Notes under the pieces: generated by a model | Told to the model about the DNA's origin: nothing | The model's database searches: none | Seen by the model: only the letters and a program-made list of their open reading frames with translations | In this document: positions 1 to 6,222 of the stretch, piece after piece | How the letters are laid out: each line of letters starts with the position of its first letter | How positions within the stretch are numbered: position 1 is the stretch's first letter | Position numbers and translations under genes: made by a program | Origin: an uncultured bacterium | GTDB lineage: Bacteria; Bacteroidota; Ignavibacteria; Ignavibacteriales; Melioribacteraceae | Direction: 5' to 3' | Assembly (NCBI GenBank): GCA_937936675.1 | Contig: CALDDL010000114.1 | Span: forward strand, 1 to 7,035 | DNA length: 7,035 nucleotides

Positions 1-915
1 AGCGATAGTTTTAATTTTCCCTCGGACTTATATGTTATTCAAGGAATTATAAAGGATTTCGGAAACAAGCATAAATTGGAACTTGCTCAAAGCGAAGATG
101 GAATTACGATCAGCGACGATGCAATAAATAAATTGATTGATAATGATACTGCTTTAGTAGTGCTTTCTCATACAGCATTCAAGAGCGGATTCACTTACGA
201 TATAAAAAAAATTACCGAAATGGCGCATGCCAAAGGTGCTTTAGTATTGTGGGATCTTAGTCATTCAGCGGGAGCTGTGGAAATTAATCTTAACGATGCC
301 AAAGCCGATATGGCAGTAGGATGCACTTATAAGTATTTAAATGGCGGACCAGGAGCTCCTGCTTATTTATATGTGAGAGAAGATTTAATTAAAAAATTGG
401 AATCCCCAATTTGGGGATGGTTTGGAGATCAAGAACCTTTTGCATTTAATTCCGAATATCGCCCTGCCGATAGCATAAAGAAATTCTTAGTAGGTACTCC
501 TCCTGTTATCTCCTTGACAGCGATTGAACCGGGACTTGATATTATCTTAAAAGCTGGTATTTCCAAAATAAGAGAAAAAAATATTATGCAAACGGACTAT
601 ATGATATTTCTTATAAATAGGATTTTAGTCCCTTTAGGATTTTCCATCGATTCACCTCTCGATTCGAGCATTAGAGGAAGTCATGTTTCGATAGTCCATC
701 CGGAAGCTTATAGAATTAGCAAAGCTATGATAAAGGGTATTAAAAGCGATTTAAAAGTAATACCTGATTTCAGAAAACCTAATAATATTCGTCTTTCTGT
801 TTCCGGATTGTATTCTACATTTGAAGAGATTAATAAAGCAATATTACTAATTAAAGAAATTTCTGATTTACGTTTTTATGAGACCATTGCTATACCAAAG
901 GAAATTGTAACATAA
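1..915 (+). CDS. kynU: Kynureninase, C-terminal part (5' end outside window)
   Basis: PLP-dependent hydrolase that cleaves kynurenine or 3-hydroxykynurenine to anthranilate or 3-hydroxyanthranilate plus alanine, in cytosolic tryptophan degradation or de novo NAD synthesis. The frame is open from base 1 and encodes 304 residues before TAA at 913-915. Bacterial family members have roughly 415-425 residues, so about 110-120 N-terminal residues are missing; the TTG at 76 is an internal codon, not the start. Visible hallmarks, numbered from window residue 1: NFPSDLYV.QG (5-15), the PLP-site segment LWDLSHSAGAV with Asp85 and His88, and GCTYKYLNGGPGAP with the expected Schiff-base lysine Lys111 (codon 331-333) after Tyr110. 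GWFG and the C-terminal LRLSxSGLY-like segment (NIRLSVSGLY) follow. No frameshift or lost catalytic residue is seen. A small ORF begins 21 nt downstream, so co-transcription with it and the rib genes is possible. The family call is very secure. Confidence 0.96.
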   Translation, partial: SDSFNFPSDLYVIQGIIKDFGNKHKLELAQSEDGITISDDAINKLIDNDTALVVLSHTAFKSGFTYDIKKITEMAHAKGALVLWDLSHSAGAVEINLNDAKADMAVGCTYKYLNGGPGAPAYLYVREDLIKKLESPIWGWFGDQEPFAFNSEYRPADSIKKFLVGTPPVISLTAIEPGLDIILKAGISKIREKNIMQTDYMIFLINRILVPLGFSIDSPLDSSIRGSHVSIVHPEAYRISKAMIKGIKSDLKVIPDFRKPNNIRLSVSGLYSTFEEINKAILLIKEISDLRFYETIAIPKEIVT

Positions 916-923
916 TTTAATAC

Positions 924-930
924 GAAGAGG
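924..930 (+). promoter_or_regulatory. Shine-Dalgarno site of the small ORF at 937
   Basis: GAAGAGG sits 6 nt before the ATG at 937, in the 21-nt gap after the kynureninase stop. It is a better SD match than the one before ribD. This is the main reason for treating the following 43-codon ORF as translated rather than chance. Confidence 0.6.
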
Positions 931-936
931 ATCATT

Positions 937-1068
937 ATGCCGGAAGAAGATCTATTAACTAACGAACAGAAAACGTATTTAAAGATATTGAAACGGTTGG
1001 AATTTTTTGAATCGATCTCTTTGAAAATTACAGAAAAAACCCTCTCACAGAATTGCTCAACGAGATAA
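937..1068 (+). CDS. Small hypothetical protein (43 aa) between kynU and ribD
   Basis: I do not recognise this protein. It begins MPEEDLLTNEQKTYLKIL, is rich in Lys, Glu and Leu, is probably helical, and has no signal peptide, membrane segment or Cys/His metal motif. Support comes from the strong SD 6 nt upstream, same-strand placement 21 nt after kynU and 9 nt before ribD, and codon use like its neighbours. The last residues (TLSQNCSTR) look unlike the rest. They lie after a run of six A (1034-1039). Reading one frame back there would give a more protein-like end (KNPLTELLNEIN, stop at 1071-1073). Reading one frame forward would give an end whose TGA overlaps the ribD ATG. The gene may therefore carry an indel or sequencing error in the A tract, or be a decayed remnant. 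It is also the only candidate for a leader peptide ahead of ribD. Existence is moderately supported; function is unknown. Confidence 0.45.
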   Translation: MPEEDLLTNEQKTYLKILKRLEFFESISLKITEKTLSQNCSTR

Positions 1069-1077
1069 ATTAATTAA

Positions 1078-2184
1078 ATGAACGAGAATCACGAAAAATA
1101 TATTAATGAATGTTTTCGTCTTGCAAAATTAGGTGCCGGAGCTGTTAGTCCAAATCCTTTAGTCGGCGCAGTAATTGTAAAGAACGGTAAAATAATTTCA
1201 AGCGGATATCATGAGCGATATGGATCGCTTCATGCAGAAGCGAATGCTATTAAAAATGCTAATGAAAATCTTGAGGAAGCAATTCTATTTTGCAATTTAG
1301 AGCCTTGCTCTCATACCGATAAACAGACTCCCCCATGCGCTCCATTAATAATAAAATCGGGAATTAAAAAAGTTGTTATCTGTAATCTTGATCCAAATCC
1401 AAAGGTGAGCGGAAACGGGATTCGCATGCTCCGTGAAGCGGGCATTGAAGTTATTACCGGAACTGCCGAGAAGGAGGGAGCAGAATTAAATAAATTTTTC
1501 TTTAAGTATATCACTCAAAAAATTCCTTACATAACAATCAAAATAGCACAGACACTCGATGGTAAAATCGCTCTAAACAATTCCGAAACGTCTATTACAG
1601 GAGCAGAATCTAAAAAATTTGTTCATTCTCTTAGAGCCAAATATGACGCGGTGCTTATAGGCGCAAACACAGTAAAAATAGACAACCCAAAACTAAACGT
1701 TAGAGAAGTGGAAGGAAGGAATCCGATACGCATTATTCTTAGCAAACACTTATCGTTCCCAGCCGATTCATTTATCATAAAATCATCGAAAGATCAAAAA
1801 ACTTGGATTTATACCACCGATGAGACAGATATAAATTCGCGCTTTTTGGATAACTCCAATGAATTTGATTCGGGATATAATTCTCTTAATAAAACAATTT
1901 TCTATCCGGAAAATCTGACAATCATTAAAGGAAAAACCGACATCCCCTCAATCCTAAAAAATCTTGCCAAAGAAAAAATTACTTCTATACTTATAGAAGG
2001 AGGATCAAATGTATTCTCGCAATTTATCGATTCAGAGATGTATGATGAATTAATCTTATTAATTGCTCCCAAAATTTTAGGTGATGGACTTCCTTCTTTT
2101 ATTTCCAACAAAATTCAAAAACTTAAACTAATATCTTCCGACCGATTAGGTGAGGATATTAAGTTAGTTTACCGAAAATTTTAG
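1078..2184 (+). CDS. ribD: Bifunctional RibD: diaminohydroxyphosphoribosylaminopyrimidine deaminase / 5-amino-6-(5-phosphoribosylamino)uracil reductase
   Basis: Cytosolic enzyme that deaminates the GTP cyclohydrolase II product and then reduces its ribose side chain with NADPH. At 368 aa it has the normal length for the two-domain form. The N-terminal deaminase domain (about 1-145) shows SPNPLVGAVIV (24-34), the zinc/catalytic HAE at 52-54, and PCSH (76-79) followed by TPPC, giving zinc ligands His52, Cys77 and Cys87 and catalytic Glu54. The PCSH-to-TPPC linker is TDKQ, one residue longer than in E. coli RibD. The C-terminal reductase domain starts near residue 150 with ITIKIAQTLDGKIA, followed by ITG.ES..FVH.LRA..DA.LIGANTV..D.P.L. 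and the nucleotide-binding IEGG near 306-309. The start is well fixed because a TAA (1075-1077) in the same frame directly abuts the ATG. The SD is poor (a weak CGAGA about 13 nt upstream), so initiation may depend on coupling to the preceding small ORF. Confidence 0.97.
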   Translation: MNENHEKYINECFRLAKLGAGAVSPNPLVGAVIVKNGKIISSGYHERYGSLHAEANAIKNANENLEEAILFCNLEPCSHTDKQTPPCAPLIIKSGIKKVVICNLDPNPKVSGNGIRMLREAGIEVITGTAEKEGAELNKFFFKYITQKIPYITIKIAQTLDGKIALNNSETSITGAESKKFVHSLRAKYDAVLIGANTVKIDNPKLNVREVEGRNPIRIILSKHLSFPADSFIIKSSKDQKTWIYTTDETDINSRFLDNSNEFDSGYNSLNKTIFYPENLTIIKGKTDIPSILKNLAKEKITSILIEGGSNVFSQFIDSEMYDELILLIAPKILGDGLPSFISNKIQKLKLISSDRLGEDIKLVYRKF

Positions 2185-2194
2185 TCCAATTTTC
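2174..2194 (+). repeat. Weak AT-rich inverted repeat across the ribD stop codon
   Basis: GAAAATT (2174-2180) and AATTTTC (2188-2194) form a perfect 7-bp inverted repeat with a 7-nt loop that contains the ribD TAG. The stem has only one G-C pair and no T-tract follows directly, so it is a poor terminator. A TATAAT (2211-2216) and a T-run lie just beyond, but no acceptable -35 element is seen. The likely role, if any, is minor attenuation or mRNA processing between ribD and ribE. It may also be chance in AT-rich DNA. Confidence 0.25.
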
Positions 2195-2236
2195 ATATCT
2201 TAGAAGTTGATATAATATTTTTTTAATTAGGAAACT

Positions 2237-2878
2237 ATGTTTACCGGATTAATAGAGCAGATAGGAGAGATAGAATCATTCCAAAATATTTCAGGCGGAA
2301 AAAGAATAAAAATCTTGATGCCCGAAATTTTTGATGACCTTAAGGTAATGGATTCAGTTTCTATTAATGGCGTATGCTTAACCGTTACCGAAATCTCTGG
2401 TAAAGAATTTAGCGTTGAAGCGGTTGGAACTACTTTAGAAAAAAGCACGTTTTCAAAAATCCTTCCAAGAACAAAAGTAAATCTTGAAAGAGCCATGAAA
2501 TTATCCGATCGACTCGGCGGACATATCGTTCAAGGACACGTTAATGGAATCGGTTCAATTCATAAGATTACAAATAACGGCGAAAATTGGTTTATCGAAA
2601 TAAAATTACCCGCAGATATAGCTCACTATTTTATCTCCGAAGGATCAATTGCAATCGATGGAATTAGTCTTACGGTTGCTGAAAAGAAAAACGATATTGT
2701 AACAATTTCAGTAATTCCATTTACTTGGAGGCATACCAATTTGCACTATAAAAAGATTGGAGAAAATGTTAATATCGAGATTGATATTATTTCTAAATAT
2801 GTAGAAAATTTTTTAATAAAGGGTGCGAAAACTCCCCTCGCTTTAAGCGAAGAGAGATTGAAGGAATTAGGTTATTAG
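2237..2878 (+). CDS. ribE: Riboflavin synthase, alpha chain
   Basis: Catalyses the last step: two 6,7-dimethyl-8-ribityllumazine molecules are dismutated to riboflavin and the diaminopyrimidine precursor, in a cytosolic homotrimer. The 213-aa length is typical. Two tandem lumazine-binding barrels are visible. Barrel 1 has the signature start MFTGLIEQIG and SVSINGVCLTV (40-50) with Cys47 in the usual active-site position. Barrel 2 begins around residue 95 with GGHIVQGHVNGIG and repeats the motif as GSIAIDGISLTVAE (136-149). The C-terminal VNIEIDIISKYVE (178-190) is the family's trimerisation/active-site end. The start is supported by a TAGGA-type SD at 2228-2232, about 4 nt before the ATG, and by the invariant MFTG N-terminus. 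Its stop codon directly touches the ribBA start codon. (E. coli calls the equivalent gene ribC.). Confidence 0.97.
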   Translation: MFTGLIEQIGEIESFQNISGGKRIKILMPEIFDDLKVMDSVSINGVCLTVTEISGKEFSVEAVGTTLEKSTFSKILPRTKVNLERAMKLSDRLGGHIVQGHVNGIGSIHKITNNGENWFIEIKLPADIAHYFISEGSIAIDGISLTVAEKKNDIVTISVIPFTWRHTNLHYKKIGENVNIEIDIISKYVENFLIKGAKTPLALSEERLKELGY

Positions 2879-4105
2879 ATGGAAATAGTTTTTAATACTA
2901 TTGAAGAAGCTATCGAAGATATAAAAAACGGCAAGATGGTAGTGGTAGTGGACGATCCCGATAGAGAGAACGAAGGCGACATAATAATTGCAGCGGAAAA
3001 AATAACCCCAGAGACGGTTAATTTTATTACGCGCGAAGCAAGAGGAATACTCTGCCTTGCTATTACCGAAGAAAGAGCAAAGGAACTGAATCTCGAAAAT
3101 ATGGTCGAGGATAATACTTCGCTCCATACCACCCCTTTTACCGAATCGATCGATTATAAATATAATACTACAACCGGTGTATCTGCATTCGATAGAGCAA
3201 TTACTATCTTAAAGGCGATTGATAATAATGTGAAGCCGGATGACTTTGCAAAACCGGGACATATATTTCCCTTAGTGGCAAAAGCAGGCGGAGTATTAAA
3301 ACGTGCCGGTCATACAGAGGCAACAATCGATCTGGCTCGTCTCGCAGATCTTAATCCCGCAGGAGTTCTTTGCGAAATTCTTGACCACGATGGAACGATG
3401 GCACGTGTACCGGCATTATATGAATTCGCACAAAAACACAACCTTAAATTAATTACTATTGCCGATCTTATTGATTACCGAAGCTCAAAAGAAAAATTAG
3501 TGAAGAAAAGAGTTGTAATAGATCTCCCTACAAAACATGGCGATTTCAAATTACATCTTTATGATAATCTCCTCAATCCCTTGGAAAATAATATGGCATT
3601 AGTAAAGGGGGAGATAACGCCCGATAAACCGATACTTGTAAGGGTTCATTCTGAATGTTTAACTGGCGATGTATTCGGTTCTCGAAGATGCGATTGCGGC
3701 GAGCAGCTTGATAATTCTCTTTTAATGATCGAAAATGAAGGTACGGGAATTTTGCTTTATATGAGACAGGAAGGGCGCGGCATCGGAATCGTAAATAAAC
3801 TTCTTGCTTATTCACTCCAAGAAAAAGGGCATGATACTGTAGAAGCAAATGAAGCACTCGGGTTCAAAGCCGACCTTCGCGATTATGGAATCGGTGCACA
3901 AATACTCAAAGACTTGGGTGTAAAAAAGATGCGCCTTATAACCAATAATCCGCGCAAAATTAAAGGACTTAGCGGACACGGTCTCGAAATTATAGAGCGT
4001 GTTTCCATCGAGATTCCACCATCCGACACAAATAAAAAATATCTCTCTACAAAGAGAGACAAACTAGGACATTTTATAAATCTAATAGAGGTAAATAATG
4101 GCTAA
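2879..4105 (+). CDS. ribBA: Bifunctional RibBA: 3,4-dihydroxy-2-butanone-4-phosphate synthase / GTP cyclohydrolase II
   Basis: Supplies both riboflavin precursors. The N-terminal domain makes 3,4-dihydroxy-2-butanone 4-phosphate and formate from ribulose 5-phosphate; the C-terminal domain opens GTP to the diaminopyrimidine. Length (408 aa) is typical. DHBP synthase domain, about 1-202: DDPDRENEGD (25-34) with metal/acid residues, TTTG.SAFDRA (97-106), RAGHTEA (142-148) and CEI with the expected catalytic Glu166. GTP cyclohydrolase II domain, about 205-400: HSECLTGDVFGSRRCDCG with zinc ligands Cys260, Cys271 and Cys273, then MRQEGRGIG (295-303), VEANEALGF, ADLRDY with the expected Arg334, and TNNPRK (355-360). 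Both active sites look intact, so both activities are expected, unlike lineages where one half is degenerate. The ATG abuts the ribE TAG; the only SD-like element is a weak AGG (2869-2871) inside ribE, suggesting translational coupling. Confidence 0.97.
   Translation: MEIVFNTIEEAIEDIKNGKMVVVVDDPDRENEGDIIIAAEKITPETVNFITREARGILCLAITEERAKELNLENMVEDNTSLHTTPFTESIDYKYNTTTGVSAFDRAITILKAIDNNVKPDDFAKPGHIFPLVAKAGGVLKRAGHTEATIDLARLADLNPAGVLCEILDHDGTMARVPALYEFAQKHNLKLITIADLIDYRSSKEKLVKKRVVIDLPTKHGDFKLHLYDNLLNPLENNMALVKGEITPDKPILVRVHSECLTGDVFGSRRCDCGEQLDNSLLMIENEGTGILLYMRQEGRGIGIVNKLLAYSLQEKGHDTVEANEALGFKADLRDYGIGAQILKDLGVKKMRLITNNPRKIKGLSGHGLEIIERVSIEIPPSDTNKKYLSTKRDKLGHFINLIEVNNG
4088..4091 (+). promoter_or_regulatory. 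Shine-Dalgarno site of ribH inside the 3' end of ribBA
   Basis: GAGG lies 6 nt before the ribH ATG (4098), within the last codons of ribBA. It supports this start even though it makes the two reading frames overlap by 8 nt. Confidence 0.6.
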
Positions 4106-4562
4106 AGTATATGAAGGTGTTTTATCAGCCAAGGGATTAAAATTTGCGATTGTAGTAAGCCGATTCAATGAGATGATTTCGAGCAGATTATTAAGTGGTT
4201 CGCTCGATTGTCTCGAAAGACATGAATGCGATCCCGAGGATATTGAAATAGCATGGGTTCCCGGCTCTTATGAAATTCCATTAGTAGCAAAAAGATTAGC
4301 TCAATCGGAAAAATATGACGCAATTATATGCGTAGGTGCTGTTATTCGAGGCGGCACTCCTCATTTTGATTATGTAGCAAATGAAGTTTCTAAAGGAGTG
4401 GCTCATGTAGCTCTCGAAACTGATATGCCTATTATTTTCGGTGTATTAACTACCGATTCTATTGAGCAGGCAATCGAAAGAGCCGGTACTAAAGGCGGTA
4501 ATAAAGGTTGGGATGCTGCACTTTCGGCTATCGAAATGGCTAATTTATTTAAGCAAATTTAA
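4098..4562 (+). CDS. ribH: 6,7-dimethyl-8-ribityllumazine synthase (riboflavin synthase beta chain)
   Basis: Condenses 5-amino-6-ribitylaminouracil with 3,4-dihydroxy-2-butanone 4-phosphate to 6,7-dimethyl-8-ribityllumazine, the substrate of RibE. Family members form pentamers or 60-subunit capsids; this sequence alone does not decide which. The 154-aa length is typical. Visible motifs are IVVSRFNEMIS (18-28; the Phe-Asn contact the substrate), WVPGSYEIP (53-61), CVGAVIRGGTPHFDYV (78-93) with the expected proton-transfer His89 (His88 in B. subtilis), and GVLTTD..EQA.ERAG..GGNKG with the phosphate-contacting Arg128. The common GATPHF/GATTHF form is GGTPHF here. The gene overlaps ribBA by 8 nt and ends the rib cluster. 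Confidence 0.97.
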   Translation: MAKVYEGVLSAKGLKFAIVVSRFNEMISSRLLSGSLDCLERHECDPEDIEIAWVPGSYEIPLVAKRLAQSEKYDAIICVGAVIRGGTPHFDYVANEVSKGVAHVALETDMPIIFGVLTTDSIEQAIERAGTKGGNKGWDAALSAIEMANLFKQI

Positions 4563-4686
4563 TTCCGTTTTACTCCATTACAAGTATATCTTATTCTCTT
4601 TTAAGAAATAAAGTTATATCAAAAATTTAGTAGAATTCGCATTTATAGTTTTAAATAATAATAGAACGAAATAAAAAGGAATCGAT
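4563..4686. other. Intergenic spacer between ribH and the phosphoesterase gene
   Basis: 124 nt of AT-rich, stop-dense DNA. No GC-rich hairpin with a T-run is seen, so I cannot point to a rho-independent terminator for the rib cluster. An AAGGA SD (4676-4680) lies 6 nt before the ATG at 4687. No clear -35/-10 pair and no Bacteroidota-type TAnnTTTG -7 box was found. A separate promoter for the downstream gene is likely from the distance and change of function, but is not visible as a motif. Confidence 0.4.
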
Positions 4687-6219
4687 ATGTCCGATCGTAG
4701 AAATTTTATAAGAACTTCTCTAATGGCTGCTGCCGGAATTGCGGCTTCAGATACTTTACTTGCAAAACCGCTTGCCAATCTTCAAAATAAACCGAAAAAA
4801 AAGACAAAAGGAATGCCGGCTAATCAGCAGCAATTACAAAATGTCAACGGATTGAAAACACTTCTTGTAAAAGGGAAAGTAACCTCGGTTGGTTATCCGC
4901 TTCAAGATGTTGTTATTTCTGATGGATTAAATTGCACTACTACAGATAAAGATGGCACTTATTCGCTTCTTACCGATATAAGGAGAGAATATTTATTTAT
5001 GTCGATTCCTTCCGGACAGAAAATACCGGTCTTTAGTAATTATATTCCTGAATTTTCTTATCCTATTAATAAAATTGATGAGAAAGAGCCGTACGTGGAA
5101 TTTAGAGTAATTCCTGAAGAAGGAGACGATAAAAAACATAATTTTCTTCTACTAGCAGATCCACAAGTTTTAGATGATAAAGATTTGCAACGGTTTTATG
5201 CTGAAACCGTCTATGACATTAAGAATTTTATAAATGAACAAAAACTAACAAATGTATTTTCAGTCGGCTGCGGTGATATAGTATATGATCATTTGGAATT
5301 ATATGAACAATTCAAACAATATTATTCGATAGCCAAGGTACCATTTTTTGCCGTTCCGGGTAATCATGATACTGATAAGAAATCACAATCGGATGAAGGT
5401 TCTTCAGAAACTTTCCAAAATCAAATGGCACCGCGTTACTATTCCTTTAATAAAGGAGAAGTGCATTATGTTGTTTTAGATGATGTTTTCTATCATGGAT
5501 CGGGATATATAGGTTATTTAGAAAAGGATCAGATGGATTGGCTTAAGAATGATCTCAGCTATATTCCAAAAGGGAAAACGGTTATTCTATTTACTCATAT
5601 CCCTCCTTATAACACCGAACATACAAGATTAGGCGAATCCAAACCGAGAGTAAGCACGGCACTTATGAACCGCGAAGGACTATATAAGTTACTCGATGGT
5701 TATAAATCGTATATAATTACGGGACACATGCACGAAATGGAATTTATTAAAGATGGCGGCGCTGAAATTCATGTTTGTGGTGCGGTTTGCGGTGCTTGGT
5801 GGACTGCCGATATTTGCGGCGATGGCACTCCTAATGGTTATATGGTTTATTCGGTCGATGGTGATAAACTCACTTGGCAGTATAAAGCAACCAAGAAACC
5901 ATTCGATCATCAGATTCGTATTTTTAATGAATTAAATACCGATAAGAAGCGAGTCTTAGCAAATGTATGGGGAGCAAATAAAGATTGGAAAATCAATCTC
6001 TATGCTGATGGGCAGAAGAAGGGTGAAATGACTCAGATATTAGATAAAGATCCGCTTAGTCAATCACTTTTTGATGGACCTGAACTTCCGAAAAAACATA
6101 AATGGGTCGATTCTTATATTAATTATCACATGTATGAATATAAGCTCGAAGGCACAGCGCAGAATATAGTAGTCGAAGCCGTTTCAGATCAAGGGAAGAC
6201 ATTTACCCAGACGTTGTAA
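4687..6219 (+). CDS. Tat-type exported calcineurin-like metallophosphoesterase (MetallophosN/Metallophos/MetallophosC architecture)
   Basis: Predicted exported phosphoesterase of 510 aa. Residues 1-30 look like a twin-arginine signal (DRRNFIRT, then a mildly hydrophobic Ala/Leu segment ending LLAKPLA). A beta-sandwich resembling a carboxypeptidase-regulatory or MetallophosN domain spans about 59-143 (VKGKVTSVGYPLQDVVISDG, then a D.DG.Y turn). The catalytic domain spans about 150-375 with the metal motifs in order: ADPQ (157-160), GDIVYD (196-201), GNHD (225-228), THIP with His304, and GHMH (346-349). The first motif has Gln160 where the classic D-x-H has His; this D-x-Q form also occurs in related Bacteroidota-type proteins, so it need not be inactivating. 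CGAWW (368-372) and the beta-rich C-terminal region (about 400-510) fit MetallophosC. The substrate cannot be told from sequence; phosphodiester or phosphomonoester hydrolysis in the periplasm is the likely role. A good SD (AAGGA) precedes the start. A degenerate T9SS tail follows in the same frame. Confidence 0.85.
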   Translation: MSDRRNFIRTSLMAAAGIAASDTLLAKPLANLQNKPKKKTKGMPANQQQLQNVNGLKTLLVKGKVTSVGYPLQDVVISDGLNCTTTDKDGTYSLLTDIRREYLFMSIPSGQKIPVFSNYIPEFSYPINKIDEKEPYVEFRVIPEEGDDKKHNFLLLADPQVLDDKDLQRFYAETVYDIKNFINEQKLTNVFSVGCGDIVYDHLELYEQFKQYYSIAKVPFFAVPGNHDTDKKSQSDEGSSETFQNQMAPRYYSFNKGEVHYVVLDDVFYHGSGYIGYLEKDQMDWLKNDLSYIPKGKTVILFTHIPPYNTEHTRLGESKPRVSTALMNREGLYKLLDGYKSYIITGHMHEMEFIKDGGAEIHVCGAVCGAWWTADICGDGTPNGYMVYSVDGDKLTWQYKATKKPFDHQIRIFNELNTDKKRVLANVWGANKDWKINLYADGQKKGEMTQILDKDPLSQSLFDGPELPKKHKWVDSYINYHMYEYKLEGTAQNIVVEAVSDQGKTFTQTL

Positions 6220-6222
6220 ATG

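Larger units (their letters stand above)
1078..4562 (+). other. Riboflavin biosynthesis cluster ribD-ribE-ribBA-ribH (probable operon)
   Basis: Four consecutive co-directional genes cover every dedicated riboflavin step except the phosphatase. The order matches the classic Bacillus subtilis rib operon. Spacing is tight: 52 nt between ribD and ribE, 0 nt between ribE (TAG) and ribBA (ATG), and an 8-nt overlap between ribBA and ribH. I looked for an FMN riboswitch (RFN element, with its AGGG..GAUC and conserved GGCGG/CCGAC segments) upstream of ribD and between the genes and found none. Only 162 nt separate kynU from ribD, and most of that is a small ORF. Transcription may start upstream of kynU, outside this window. 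The operon call is inferred from spacing. Confidence 0.8.

Noticed and set aside
1034..1040. A AAA AAC slippery heptamer as a programmed -1 frameshift site
   Set aside because: The heptamer is present, but the small ORF's zero frame reads GAA AAA ACC, so it is not in register with the canonical X XXY YYZ arrangement. No strong downstream stem-loop is visible. Kept only as an open question in the findings.
1311..1514. Minus-strand ORF inside ribD
   Set aside because: It is antisense to the deaminase domain and has no family features; the same applies to the minus-strand ORFs at 1902-2111 and 2227-2496.
2867..3132. Two overlapping minus-strand ORFs of about 85 codons across the start of ribBA
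   Set aside because: They lie antisense to a highly conserved DHBP synthase domain, have low-complexity Ser/Ile-rich translations and no recognisable motif or SD. They are shadows.
3573..3857. Minus-strand ORF of 94 codons inside ribBA
   Set aside because: It is antisense to the conserved GTP cyclohydrolase II zinc motif region and shows no family features.
4600..4625. TTCT...AGAA imperfect hairpin as rib operon terminator
   Set aside because: The stem is only four A/T-rich pairs with no following T-run, too weak to call.
5689..5935. Overlapping ORFs on both strands inside the phosphoesterase
   Set aside because: Both overlap the conserved GHMH..CGAWW region of the real gene in other frames and have no independent support.
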